Of a stretch of DNA of 22,639 bases, positions 15,379 to 22,639 are shown in pieces (position 1 is the stretch's first letter; every line of letters starts with the position of its first letter). Below the pieces are notes generated by a model that was not told the DNA's origin, ran no database searches, and was given only the letters and a program-made list of their open reading frames with translations. Both the position numbers and the translations under genes were made by a program. Origin of the DNA: Dwaynesavagella gallinarum (GTDB lineage Bacteria > Bacillota > Clostridia > Clostridiales > Clostridiaceae); contig DWVN01000019.1 of the NCBI GenBank assembly GCA_019120235.1, forward strand, positions 1 to 22,639. The letters run 5' to 3'.

Positions 15379-16314
15379 TCACATCTTACTTTTCAAATCC
15401 TCAGCTATCTTCTCAATTTTTCTCAATCTATGTAATACGCCTGATTTACCCAAAGGAGGTTTTAAAAACATCCCCAAATCTTTAAGTGACATCTCCTTAT
15501 ATTTTAATCTTATCTCAGCTATTTCTTTCAAATTTTTAGGTAACTTATCTAACCCAATCTTATCATCAATAAACATTATAGCCCTAACTTGCCTTACAGA
15601 AGTTATTATAAGTTTATCTTCATTAGCTTCTATGCAATTTCTAAGTCGATTTTTATTATTACTATATTCTTTTTTCACCCTAATATTTTCAAAATCTAAA
15701 ACCGCATTACAAGCTCCTATTGTACCTAAAATTTTCGAAATATTATCAGCTTCTTTAATATACACTACATAATAAATTTTTCTTTTAATTATTTTACTAT
15801 TAAAACCATGATAATTTAAAAAATCTCTAAAATAAATAGAAAAATTTAAATTTTGAATAACAAATTCTAAATGATATCCTTTCTCCGGATTACTCATGCT
15901 ACCACAACCAATAAAAACACCTTTTATAAAACTTTTATATTCTATAAAATCATAATCAAATTTATCATTTACACTTATACTATCACTATTTAAATTAAAT
16001 ATATCTATTTCCTTAAAAAAATCAACCATAAATTTACTATTAATTTTTAAAATATAATTATTTATCTTAGAAAAACATTCTATTCTTTCAATATTAAATA
16101 TAAATTTGTTACTAAAATATTCTAAAAACATATTTTGAACATAATCTATTATATTTTTATTTTCACTAGAAATTTTAAAACTAACTTTATTCACATCACT
16201 TAAATCAAATATCCCCATAACTTTTATTATTCCTATAACTTCACTTAAAGCTTTTTCATAAGTTTTAGGAAAATTAGAGCAAAGTTCTTTTTTTATACCA
16301 AAAGAAAATGTCAT
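15379..16314 (-). CDS. whiA: DNA-binding regulator WhiA
   Basis: WhiA is a Gram-positive DNA-binding protein tied to cell division and chromosome segregation in Bacillus and sporulation in Streptomyces. The 311-residue product begins MTFSFGIKKELC as the family does. It has a degenerate LAGLIDADG homing-endonuclease-like domain around 128-200 (FIKGVFIGCGSMSNPEKGYHLEF) and a C-terminal helix-turn-helix with SLKDLGMFLKPPLGKSGVLHRLRKI (about 276-300 by eye). The nuclease residues are lost in all WhiA, so no cleavage is expected. The start is the ATG at 16312-16314, 6 bases after GGGGGA; a TTG 30 bases upstream in frame precedes that site and is rejected. It follows yvcK by 26 bases in the conserved rapZ-yvcK-whiA order. 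Confidence 0.95.
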   Translation of the reverse strand: MTFSFGIKKELCSNFPKTYEKALSEVIGIIKVMGIFDLSDVNKVSFKISSENKNIIDYVQNMFLEYFSNKFIFNIERIECFSKINNYILKINSKFMVDFFKEIDIFNLNSDSISVNDKFDYDFIEYKSFIKGVFIGCGSMSNPEKGYHLEFVIQNLNFSIYFRDFLNYHGFNSKIIKRKIYYVVYIKEADNISKILGTIGACNAVLDFENIRVKKEYSNNKNRLRNCIEANEDKLIITSVRQVRAIMFIDDKIGLDKLPKNLKEIAEIRLKYKEMSLKDLGMFLKPPLGKSGVLHRLRKIEKIAEDLKSKM

Positions 16315-16340
16315 AGTGAATCCCCCAATAATTTTAAAAA

Positions 16341-17324
16341 TCAATTTATATTAACAATATCTATTATAAGTTTAGAAAGTTTTTCCCCATCATGTCTTAT
16401 AAAATTATTTTTAATTTTAATTAAATTTTTTTTTATTACTTTGGTATTAATTTCACATAACTTATCATCATCACAAATAACTTGTTTCGAATTCTTACAA
16501 TTATATTTTTCAAGAACGTAATTATTTAACGTTTTATTATTAGCTATTACATAATCTATATTTAAAATATTAGTATTCTTAAAAATACTAATAACATGAT
16601 CATATAAAGTATAATCATCAGTTTCACCAGGTTGAGTCATTATATTAGATATATAAATTTTAACCCCTTTATTAATATTTATCGCATCACAAATGCTACA
16701 TATTTTTAAATTAGGCAAAATACTAGTATAAAGACTACCTGGTCCTAAAATAATTGCATCTGCATCTAAAATTTCAGCAATACAATCATCTAAAGGTTTT
16801 ACATTATCAGGAGTTATAAATATTTTTTTAATTTTTGTATTATATTTAATAACCTCATTAGGTATTTTAGATTCACCTTCAACAATAATTCCATTTAAAA
16901 GTTCTGCTTTTAAAACTACACTCTCAGTAGTAACTGGTAAAACCTTTCCTGTTATAGCCAACACTTCACTAACCTTTTTTATAGCTTCCTCAAAACTATT
17001 TGTAATTCCAATCATTGCTGCTATAAAAAGATTACCAAAATTTTGATTTTTTAAATTTCCTTCTTTAAATCTATATTTTAAAAGTTCTTTCATTACAGGT
17101 TCAGTATTGGCAAGTGCTATTAAGCAATTTCTTATGTCTCCAGGAGGTAATATTCCTAATTCACTCCTAAGAACCCCTGAACCTCCACCATCATCTGCAA
17201 CAGTAACAATTGCAATAACATTATTTGTAAATTTCTTAATTCCTCTAAGTATATTAGAAATCCCTGTACCTCCACCTATAACAACAATTTTAGGATTATC
17301 ATTTAACTTATCAATTACACCCAC
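16341..17324 (-). CDS. yvcK: Gluconeogenesis factor YvcK (CofD-like, UDP-sugar-binding)
   Basis: YvcK/GlmR proteins bind UDP-GlcNAc and control carbon flow into cell-wall precursors and growth on gluconeogenic carbon. The 327-residue product shows the CofD/YvcK fold: IVVIGGGTGISNILRG (about 13-28), TVADDGGGSGVLR (about 41-53), PPGDIRNCLIAL (about 60-71), QNFGNLFIAAM (about 94-104) and ILGPGSLYTSILPNL in the C-terminal half. It lacks the N-terminal membrane segments found in some clostridial versions. The start is a GTG at 17322-17324, with AGGAGA about 7 bases upstream; an ATG two bases earlier is in another frame. It lies 22 bases after rapZ and 26 before whiA. Confidence 0.95.
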   Translation of the reverse strand: MGVIDKLNDNPKIVVIGGGTGISNILRGIKKFTNNVIAIVTVADDGGGSGVLRSELGILPPGDIRNCLIALANTEPVMKELLKYRFKEGNLKNQNFGNLFIAAMIGITNSFEEAIKKVSEVLAITGKVLPVTTESVVLKAELLNGIIVEGESKIPNEVIKYNTKIKKIFITPDNVKPLDDCIAEILDADAIILGPGSLYTSILPNLKICSICDAININKGVKIYISNIMTQPGETDDYTLYDHVISIFKNTNILNIDYVIANNKTLNNYVLEKYNCKNSKQVICDDDKLCEINTKVIKKNLIKIKNNFIRHDGEKLSKLIIDIVNIN

Positions 17325-17346
17325 ATTAAATCTCCTAAATAAAATA

Positions 17347-18213
17347 TTAACTAATATTTCTATCTAAATCTCTATGTTCAATAATTAACTTATATTTATC
17401 ATACTTATGAAATCTTAAATAAATTTCTTGCGATATGGCAACAGATCTATGCCTACCACCTGTACATCCTATACCTATTACTAATTGTTTTCTACCTTCT
17501 TTTAAATAATTAGGCAATAAAAATTCTATTAAATCACACACTTTATCTAAAAAAATATTTGACTCATTTCTACTTAAAACAAACTCTTTTACATCTTTAT
17601 CTAATCCAGAAAAATTTTTTAAATGCTTTATATAAAATGGATTTTCTATAAATCTAACATCAAATACTAAATCACATTCTATAGGTATTCCATACTTATA
17701 ACCAAAAGAAATAACCTCTATTATAAAATCATTATCTAAATGCTCTCCCAACATAAATTGCTTTATTTTTTCTTTTAATTCTCTTACTTTTAAATTCGAA
17801 GTGTCTATAATTAAATCTGCTTTATTTTTAAAAAACTCCAATTTTTTCCTTTCTATTAATATTCCATTTAAAATTTTTCCATCGTAAGATAGAGGATGAA
17901 GCCTACGTGTTTCTTTAAATCTCCTAATTAACACTTCATTTGAGCAATCTAAAAATAATATTCTATAATTTATAGAACTAATTTTAAACCATTCTAACAT
18001 ATCATCAATGTAATCAAAAAATTGTCTTCCTCTTATATCTATAACAAATGCTATTTTAGAAACATTTCCATTTGTATATTTACAAATTTCTCCAAATTTT
18101 TGTATAAACTGTGGAGGCATATTATCAATACAAAAATATCCTAAGTCTTCTATTTCTCGTATTACTTCAGTTTTTCCCGCTCCAGAAAGTCCAGTAACTA
18201 TAACAAATTCCAT
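17347..18213 (-). CDS. rapZ: RapZ/YvcJ nucleotide-binding protein
   Basis: RapZ in E. coli binds glucosamine 6-phosphate and guides RNase E to the GlmZ RNA; the Bacillus homologue YvcJ is a nucleotide-binding protein linked to competence. The 288-residue product has an N-terminal P-loop, VTGLSGAGKTEV (about 6-17), VIDIRGRQFF (about 58-67), and a C-terminal domain with SFGYKYGIP, LVFDVRFIENPFY and the phosphate-binding IGIGCTGGRHRSVAI (about 246-260), the site that binds the amino sugar in RapZ. The start is the ATG at 18211-18213, 7 bases after AAGGAGA; a TTG two codons earlier overlaps the murB stop. Only 2 bases separate it from murB, so translation is probably coupled. The regulatory RNA partner of E. 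coli is not expected here. Confidence 0.95.
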   Translation of the reverse strand: MEFVIVTGLSGAGKTEVIREIEDLGYFCIDNMPPQFIQKFGEICKYTNGNVSKIAFVIDIRGRQFFDYIDDMLEWFKISSINYRILFLDCSNEVLIRRFKETRRLHPLSYDGKILNGILIERKKLEFFKNKADLIIDTSNLKVRELKEKIKQFMLGEHLDNDFIIEVISFGYKYGIPIECDLVFDVRFIENPFYIKHLKNFSGLDKDVKEFVLSRNESNIFLDKVCDLIEFLLPNYLKEGRKQLVIGIGCTGGRHRSVAISQEIYLRFHKYDKYKLIIEHRDLDRNIS

Positions 18214-18215
18214 AA

Positions 18216-19142
18216 TCAATTCTCCTTATCTTCTCCTATAATCCTAACTTCAAGCTCCAATTCAACTTTAAAATTTTCATAAACCTTTCGCTTTATAATA
18301 TCTATCAGTTCTAAAACATCTTTTGAATTTGCACAAGATCTATTTACTATAAAACCACAATGTTTATCAGAAACCATAGCATTCTTGTGTATATATCCTC
18401 TAAGATCTGAATCTTCTATTAATTTACCTGCAAAATAACCCTCAGGCCTTTTAAATACACTACCTGCAGATGGATAATCTAATGGCTGCTTTAAATTTCT
18501 TCTAATTGTAAAATCATTAATATTTTCCTGAATTTTATTTTTATCACCAAATTGGAGCAATATATCACAATCAATAACTACATATTTTTTTTTCATAATC
18601 ACAGTACTTCTATAACCAAAATCCATATTTTCATTATATATATCAAATATATTTCCTTCATAATCCATAACTTTTACCTTATGTATAACATGACTCATTT
18701 CACCGTCATAAGCTCCAGCATTCATAGTAACAGCTCCTCCAATTGTACCTGGAATACCACAAGCAAATTCAAACCCAGACAATGAATTCTTACATGCAAT
18801 ATTAGAAATATCACATAATTTTGCTCCAGCTTTGGCATTTATTATATTTTCTTTAACACTTATTTTATTAAACTTAGTTAAGTTAATTACAATCCCTCTA
18901 ATTCCACCATCTTTAACTATAATATTAGAACCAGATCCCAAAATAAAATAAGGAAATTTTTTATCTATAATTTCTTTCATTGACTTAATAAATTCATACT
19001 CAGATTCAGGAAAAATCATAACATCACATGGTCCACCAATATTAAAAGTTGTATGTTTTTTCATTGATTCGCTTATTTTAATATTCTCATCTTTTAAAAA
19101 ATTTTTTAAAAAATATATCAGCCTTTCATAATTACCATGCAT
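18216..19142 (-). CDS. murB: UDP-N-acetylenolpyruvoylglucosamine reductase
   Basis: FAD- and NADPH-dependent enzyme that reduces UDP-GlcNAc-enolpyruvate to UDP-MurNAc, the second step of peptidoglycan precursor synthesis in the cytoplasm. The 308-residue product has the FAD-binding domain HTTFNIGGPCD (about 30-40), LGSGSNIIV (about 68-76) and GIPGTIGGAVTMNAGAY (about 129-145). It also has GYRST with the substrate-binding Arg177, and PSAGSVFKRPEGYFAGKLI (about 224-242) in which Ser228 is the proton donor. Glu298 in LEVRIIG is the expected catalytic acid partner. Length and motifs suit the type II enzymes of Gram-positives. The ATG at 19140-19142 has GGAGA 8 bases upstream. It lies 20 bases after uvrC; its last codons carry the rapZ ribosome binding site. 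Confidence 0.97.
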   Translation of the reverse strand: MHGNYERLIYFLKNFLKDENIKISESMKKHTTFNIGGPCDVMIFPESEYEFIKSMKEIIDKKFPYFILGSGSNIIVKDGGIRGIVINLTKFNKISVKENIINAKAGAKLCDISNIACKNSLSGFEFACGIPGTIGGAVTMNAGAYDGEMSHVIHKVKVMDYEGNIFDIYNENMDFGYRSTVIMKKKYVVIDCDILLQFGDKNKIQENINDFTIRRNLKQPLDYPSAGSVFKRPEGYFAGKLIEDSDLRGYIHKNAMVSDKHCGFIVNRSCANSKDVLELIDIIKRKVYENFKVELELEVRIIGEDKEN

Positions 19143-19162
19143 ATAAACTTTCTCCTTACATT

Positions 19163-21034
19163 TTATTTATTACTTTTAAAAAACTCTAAAATAGAATTAC
19201 TAGATTTTTTATCCATGCTAGGAACCTTCAAAAGTTCATCAAAAGATGCTCTTTTTATAGAATTTATATCTTTAAAATATAACATCAGTTCTCTTCTTCT
19301 TTTACTTCCTATATTAGGAATTTCATTTAATATAGATCCAAGTCCTCTCTTATCTCTAAGTGTTCTGTGATATGATATAGCATATCTATGAACTTCATCT
19401 TGTACCCTTGTTATGAATTTCATTACACTAGAATTAATATTTATATTAATTTCTACATTTTTATAAATAAGTCCTCTTGTCCTATGCTTATTATCCTTAA
19501 CCATACCACAAACTGGTATATTGATATTCATTTCTTCTAAAAGCTCTTCAACTAAATTAACATGTCCTCGTCCACCATCAATTAAAATTAAGTCTGGAAA
19601 TACACAAAACTTTCCACTAGTATATACCAAACTTCCTTCTTTTAACTCTTCTATTTCTCTAATGCCATGTTTAACTCTTCTTAATACTACTTCTTTCATA
19701 CTTTCATAATCATTAGATCCTTGAACACTCTTTATTCTAAACCTTCTATATTGCGTAGTATAAGGCAATCCATTATTAAAAACAACCATACTACCAACAG
19801 AATCAAATCCACTAATATTAGATATATCATATGCCTCAATTCTCTCTAATTTTGAATTAATTTTTAATATCATAGCTAACTCATTTAAATATGTTTTATC
19901 TTTACTTTCCAATCTCAAATTCTTTTTAGATTTAAATTTTCGAAGCATCATTTTCGCATTAACTTCAACCAAATCAAATAAATTTTTTTTATCTCCTTTT
20001 TTAGGAATCCTAAATTCAACTTTTCTACCTGCTTTTACATTAATCCATTTTTCTATACTATCTTTATCAAAAAATTCAGGAGAATATATAAAATTTGGAA
20101 TTTGAGCTGTACCTCCATAGAAACTTTTTATAAATTGTTCAATTATACTTTCTTTAAATTCACCATAAATATTTTCAAATATAAAATGATCTCTTCCTAC
20201 AATTTTACCATCTCTTAAAAAAAATATTTGAACACAAGCATCATTATCATCTTTAAAAATATTAATATAATCTTCTGATTTATGGTTACCTAAAAAAATC
20301 CTTTGTTTTTCAAAAATTAAATTTATATTAGATATTTTATCTCTAATTAATAAGGCTTTCTCATATTCAAATTGTTCAGAATAATAAGTCATCTTCTCTT
20401 CTAAAGATCTAATAAATTCATTTTTATTTTTTCCAGATAAAATTTCTATAACTTGATTTATTATATTGTTATATTCTTCTTTAGATACAAGACCAAAACA
20501 AGGTGCATTACATTTTTTTATTTGATAATACATACATGGTTTACAAGATATAGTTCCTTCTTTTATAAACAACTTACAATTTCTAATATGAAAAATATTT
20601 TTCAAAACACTAATAATTTCATTAACAGCACTACTTAAAGTAAAAGGCCCAAAATATAAATTACCATCTTTTATATAATTTTTAGTGGAAAATAATCTTG
20701 GAAAATCTTCATTTACTGTAATTTTTATAAACGGATATGTTTTATCATCTTTAAGGAGGATATTATACGGTGGATTATATTTTTTTATAAGATTATTTTC
20801 AAGTATTAATGCTTCAATTTCATTTTGAGTAACAATATATTCAAATTCTTTAATATACTTTACAAGTGTTTTTGTTTTTTCTGAATGATTTTGAGATTTT
20901 TGAAAATACTGAGAAACCCTCTTTTTTAAATCCTTAGCTTTTCCTACATATAAAATCTCTAACTTATCATTTTTCATTATATAAACACCTGGAGAATGTG
21001 GCAAAATACTAACATTATACTTTAAATCAAACAT
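19163..21034 (-). CDS. uvrC: Excinuclease ABC subunit C
   Basis: UvrC makes both incisions around bulky DNA lesions in nucleotide excision repair with UvrA and UvrB. The 623-residue product has the GIY-YIG nuclease domain (SPGVYIMKNDKLEILYVGKA, about 14-33). Cys-rich CKPCMYYQIKKCNAPC (about 164-179) can hold the [4Fe-4S] cluster reported for UvrC. A UVR helix (QFEYEKALLIRDKI, about 221-234) binds UvrB. The RNase H-like second nuclease follows, with YDISNISG (about 402-409) and DLILIDGGRGHV (about 481-492), then a C-terminal helix-hairpin-helix region (IPNIGSKRRREL). Nothing is missing. The ATG at 21032-21034 is 13 bases from GGAG, a long spacing, but no other start codon is in frame near it. 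It lies between the PBP gene (24-base gap) and murB. Confidence 0.97.
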   Translation of the reverse strand: MFDLKYNVSILPHSPGVYIMKNDKLEILYVGKAKDLKKRVSQYFQKSQNHSEKTKTLVKYIKEFEYIVTQNEIEALILENNLIKKYNPPYNILLKDDKTYPFIKITVNEDFPRLFSTKNYIKDGNLYFGPFTLSSAVNEIISVLKNIFHIRNCKLFIKEGTISCKPCMYYQIKKCNAPCFGLVSKEEYNNIINQVIEILSGKNKNEFIRSLEEKMTYYSEQFEYEKALLIRDKISNINLIFEKQRIFLGNHKSEDYINIFKDDNDACVQIFFLRDGKIVGRDHFIFENIYGEFKESIIEQFIKSFYGGTAQIPNFIYSPEFFDKDSIEKWINVKAGRKVEFRIPKKGDKKNLFDLVEVNAKMMLRKFKSKKNLRLESKDKTYLNELAMILKINSKLERIEAYDISNISGFDSVGSMVVFNNGLPYTTQYRRFRIKSVQGSNDYESMKEVVLRRVKHGIREIEELKEGSLVYTSGKFCVFPDLILIDGGRGHVNLVEELLEEMNINIPVCGMVKDNKHRTRGLIYKNVEINININSSVMKFITRVQDEVHRYAISYHRTLRDKRGLGSILNEIPNIGSKRRRELMLYFKDINSIKRASFDELLKVPSMDKKSSNSILEFFKSNK

Positions 21035-21051
21035 AAATAATCTATTACTCC
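21032..21051 (-). promoter_or_regulatory. uvrC ribosome binding site with long spacing
   Basis: GGAG (21048-21051) is 13 bases from the ATG. An ATG just before it opens a two-codon ORF (ATG-GAG-TAA) that stops ahead of uvrC. There is no alternative in-frame start, so the spacing appears real. Confidence 0.45.
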
Positions 21052-21058
21052 ATTTAAA

Positions 21059-22471
21059 TCATTTTAATAAGTTAATAGCTTTTTCCATAACTTTAGCCGC
21101 AATATAGGAAGCAATTCCTCGTCCTTCTCCACCCTCTTCAACTATAACAGATACAGCTACAATTGGATTATCATAAGGAGCAAACCCAATAAACCAAGAA
21201 TGAGGAATTCCATCTATACCATTTTTTTTATAATCTGCAGTACCTGTTTTACCAGCAGCATTTATAGTTAAAAATTCTTCAATATGGGATAAATTTTCAT
21301 TTACTACACCCCTCATATAATCTTTTAAAATATCAGATGTATCTTGTTCCATAACCTTAGAAAGTACATAAGGTTTATTTTTCTTTATAATATCCAAATT
21401 ATAATTTAAAATTTCAGATATTATATATGGATTATTTAAAATTCCATTATTCGCTACAGCACTAGCCATCATAGCCATAATAAGTGGTGTTGATAATACC
21501 CCTCCTTGACCTATACCACTTTGAGCTATAAGTCCAACCTCATTTGATTGTAATTCTGGAAAATAACTTTTTGATACACTAAATCCTTCAATATGTATAT
21601 TTTTATTAAAATAAAATTTTTCAGCATATTCTTTAAGCAATTTATTTCCTAATTCAATAGCAAGCTCTCCAAAAACAACATTGCTAGAATTAACAAAAGC
21701 TTCCTTCAAATTAATCTCTCCATAAGATTTTTCGTTCTGATTAGAAAGTTTTTCCTCTTGATTAAATGCTATATATCCTTTGTCTAAGAATATTCTATTT
21801 TGAATATCTTCAATGTTTTCAATTGATGCAACTGAAGTTAAAACTTTAAAAGTAGAACCTGGAGCATATCTACCATTTATAGCTCTATTATAAAGCGGAG
21901 CATTATCATCTTTAGAAACTTCATTCCAAACTTCGTCTATATTATTAGGATCAAATGAAGGTTTACTAATCATAGAATATATCTCACCAGTACTTGGATT
22001 CATAACTATAATAGCTCCTTTATTATTACCTAAAATATCATAAGCATATTGTTGTATTTCTTTATGTAAAGTTAATTTTACATTACTTCCCATCAAGTCA
22101 TTATTATCAAAAATTTTTAAAATATTACTTACAAATCCTCTAGGTTCTCTCAAATATTCATCCATATGACTTTCAATTCCATCCATACCATACTTATTAT
22201 CAAAATATCCTATCGGATGTAAAAACGCTTCCCCATAATTATATATACGTTCTTGATATCTATCATTTCTTTCACTATAAACTAATATTTCATTATTTCT
22301 ATCTAGAATTCTTCCTCTAATAAATTTGTTTCTATCTTCATATACCCGTCTATTTAATTCATGTTTAGCATAATATTCAGATTTAAATACTAAAAAATAT
22401 ACAAGAGATGAAAGAATAATAAAAAATAATATTGAAAATATAAAGAATACTATCTTTACACTTTTAATCAT
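21059..22471 (-). CDS. Class B penicillin-binding protein (peptidoglycan transpeptidase), partner of a SEDS protein
   Basis: Cross-links peptidoglycan strands outside the membrane, working with a SEDS glycosyltransferase. The 470-residue product has a short cytoplasmic N-terminus, one membrane anchor (about 7-29) and a small dimerisation region (RGRILDRNNEILVYS, about 52-66). The transpeptidase domain carries PGSTFK (catalytic Ser206, Lys209), SSN (262-264) and KTGT (408-411). There is no glycosyltransferase domain and no PASTA repeat, so it is a compact class B enzyme like clostridial PbpA rather than SpoVD. GAAGGG precedes the ATG by about 10 bases, inside the end of the upstream gene, whose stop overlaps this start by 8 bases. 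Whether it serves elongation, division or sporulation cannot be settled from sequence. Confidence 0.93.
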   Translation of the reverse strand: MIKSVKIVFFIFSILFFIILSSLVYFLVFKSEYYAKHELNRRVYEDRNKFIRGRILDRNNEILVYSERNDRYQERIYNYGEAFLHPIGYFDNKYGMDGIESHMDEYLREPRGFVSNILKIFDNNDLMGSNVKLTLHKEIQQYAYDILGNNKGAIIVMNPSTGEIYSMISKPSFDPNNIDEVWNEVSKDDNAPLYNRAINGRYAPGSTFKVLTSVASIENIEDIQNRIFLDKGYIAFNQEEKLSNQNEKSYGEINLKEAFVNSSNVVFGELAIELGNKLLKEYAEKFYFNKNIHIEGFSVSKSYFPELQSNEVGLIAQSGIGQGGVLSTPLIMAMMASAVANNGILNNPYIISEILNYNLDIIKKNKPYVLSKVMEQDTSDILKDYMRGVVNENLSHIEEFLTINAAGKTGTADYKKNGIDGIPHSWFIGFAPYDNPIVAVSVIVEEGGEGRGIASYIAAKVMEKAINLLK

Positions 22472-22639
22472 AAACTTTAATCCCTTCCAATACCTTTTGG
22501 ATTATAGCAAACATAATAAACATACTTATTATAGAACTACCACCATAACTTATAAATGGTAGAGTAACTCCAGTAAGTGGAATTAAATTAAGAATACCTC
22601 CCAATATTAAAATAGCTTGAAATGAAATTAAAACAATTA
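22464..22639 (-). CDS. C-terminus of an FtsW/RodA/SpoVE (SEDS) protein, 5' part outside window
   Basis: The last 57 residues of a polytopic SEDS peptidoglycan glycosyltransferase. The fragment holds the family's most conserved C-terminal motif, LIPLTGVTLPFISYGGSS, between two hydrophobic segments, then a short basic tail. Its TAA (22464-22466) overlaps the start of the PBP gene by 8 bases, giving tight translational coupling to the transpeptidase it should work with. Which SEDS subgroup (FtsW, RodA or SpoVE) is unclear from this part; the gene order resembles the clostridial ftsW/rodA-pbpA pair next to uvrC. Confidence 0.93.
   Translation of the reverse strand, partial: IVLISFQAILILGGILNLIPLTGVTLPFISYGGSSIISMFIMFAIIQKVLEGIKVYD

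Noticed and set aside
15759..15933. LAGLIDADG homing endonuclease
   Set aside because: The domain belongs to WhiA, which has lost the nuclease residues and ends in a regulator-type helix-turn-helix.
1..22639. Mobile element, prophage, CRISPR or defence system
   Set aside because: No transposase, integrase, terminal repeats, spaced repeats or defence-type genes; HelD has helicase motifs but its HelD-specific residues and setting point to RNA polymerase recycling.

Overview
The window comes from a very AT-rich, low-G+C Gram-positive bacterium of the Clostridia type. The signs are strong A/T codon preference, short gene spacing with AGGAGG-type ribosome binding sites, the Gram-positive regulator WhiA, and the clostridial gene order SEDS protein - class B PBP - uvrC - murB - rapZ - yvcK - whiA followed by dnaE - pfkA - pyk. 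A Clostridium or a close relative such as the segmented filamentous bacteria fits; the sequence alone does not decide. All genes but one lie on the minus strand. No IS element, phage gene, CRISPR array, tRNA, rRNA or recognisable riboswitch was seen, and no stretch over 300 bases lacks a gene (the longest gap is about 200 bases, between pyk and rlmD).

Read in the direction of transcription (right to left), the first unit runs from the right edge to about 14390. It holds the C-terminus of an FtsW/RodA-type SEDS protein, its class B PBP partner, uvrC, murB, rapZ, yvcK, whiA and a conserved protein of galactose-mutarotase-like fold. Genes overlap or sit 2 to about 50 bases apart, and the unit ends in a strong hairpin. 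It joins cell-wall synthesis (PBP, MurB) with amino-sugar sensing (RapZ, YvcK) and cell-division control (WhiA). The second unit is asnB alone, bounded by a terminator on each side. The third is dnaE-pfkA-pyk with 19-base gaps, closed by a 20-bp hairpin: the replicative polymerase with two glycolytic control enzymes. The fourth is rlmD, a 23S rRNA methyltransferase. The fifth is an unrecognised acidic low-complexity protein, a signal peptidase I with an acidic N-terminal tail, and helD. It meets a truncated plus-strand gene tail-to-tail at a hairpin that includes both stop codons.

Most of the window is ordinary housekeeping DNA and I do not see a clear new system. The least explained parts are the acidic 485-residue protein with short internal repeats and an overlapping mini-ORF at its start, the acidic tail on its neighbour LepB, and a mutarotase-like protein after whiA, where Bacillus has crh. 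For many genes the longest open frame extends past the likely start. I chose starts by Shine-Dalgarno position and family N-termini, so lepB, helD, pyk, pfkA, whiA, rapZ, dnaE and the mutarotase-like gene are given shorter than their longest frames.
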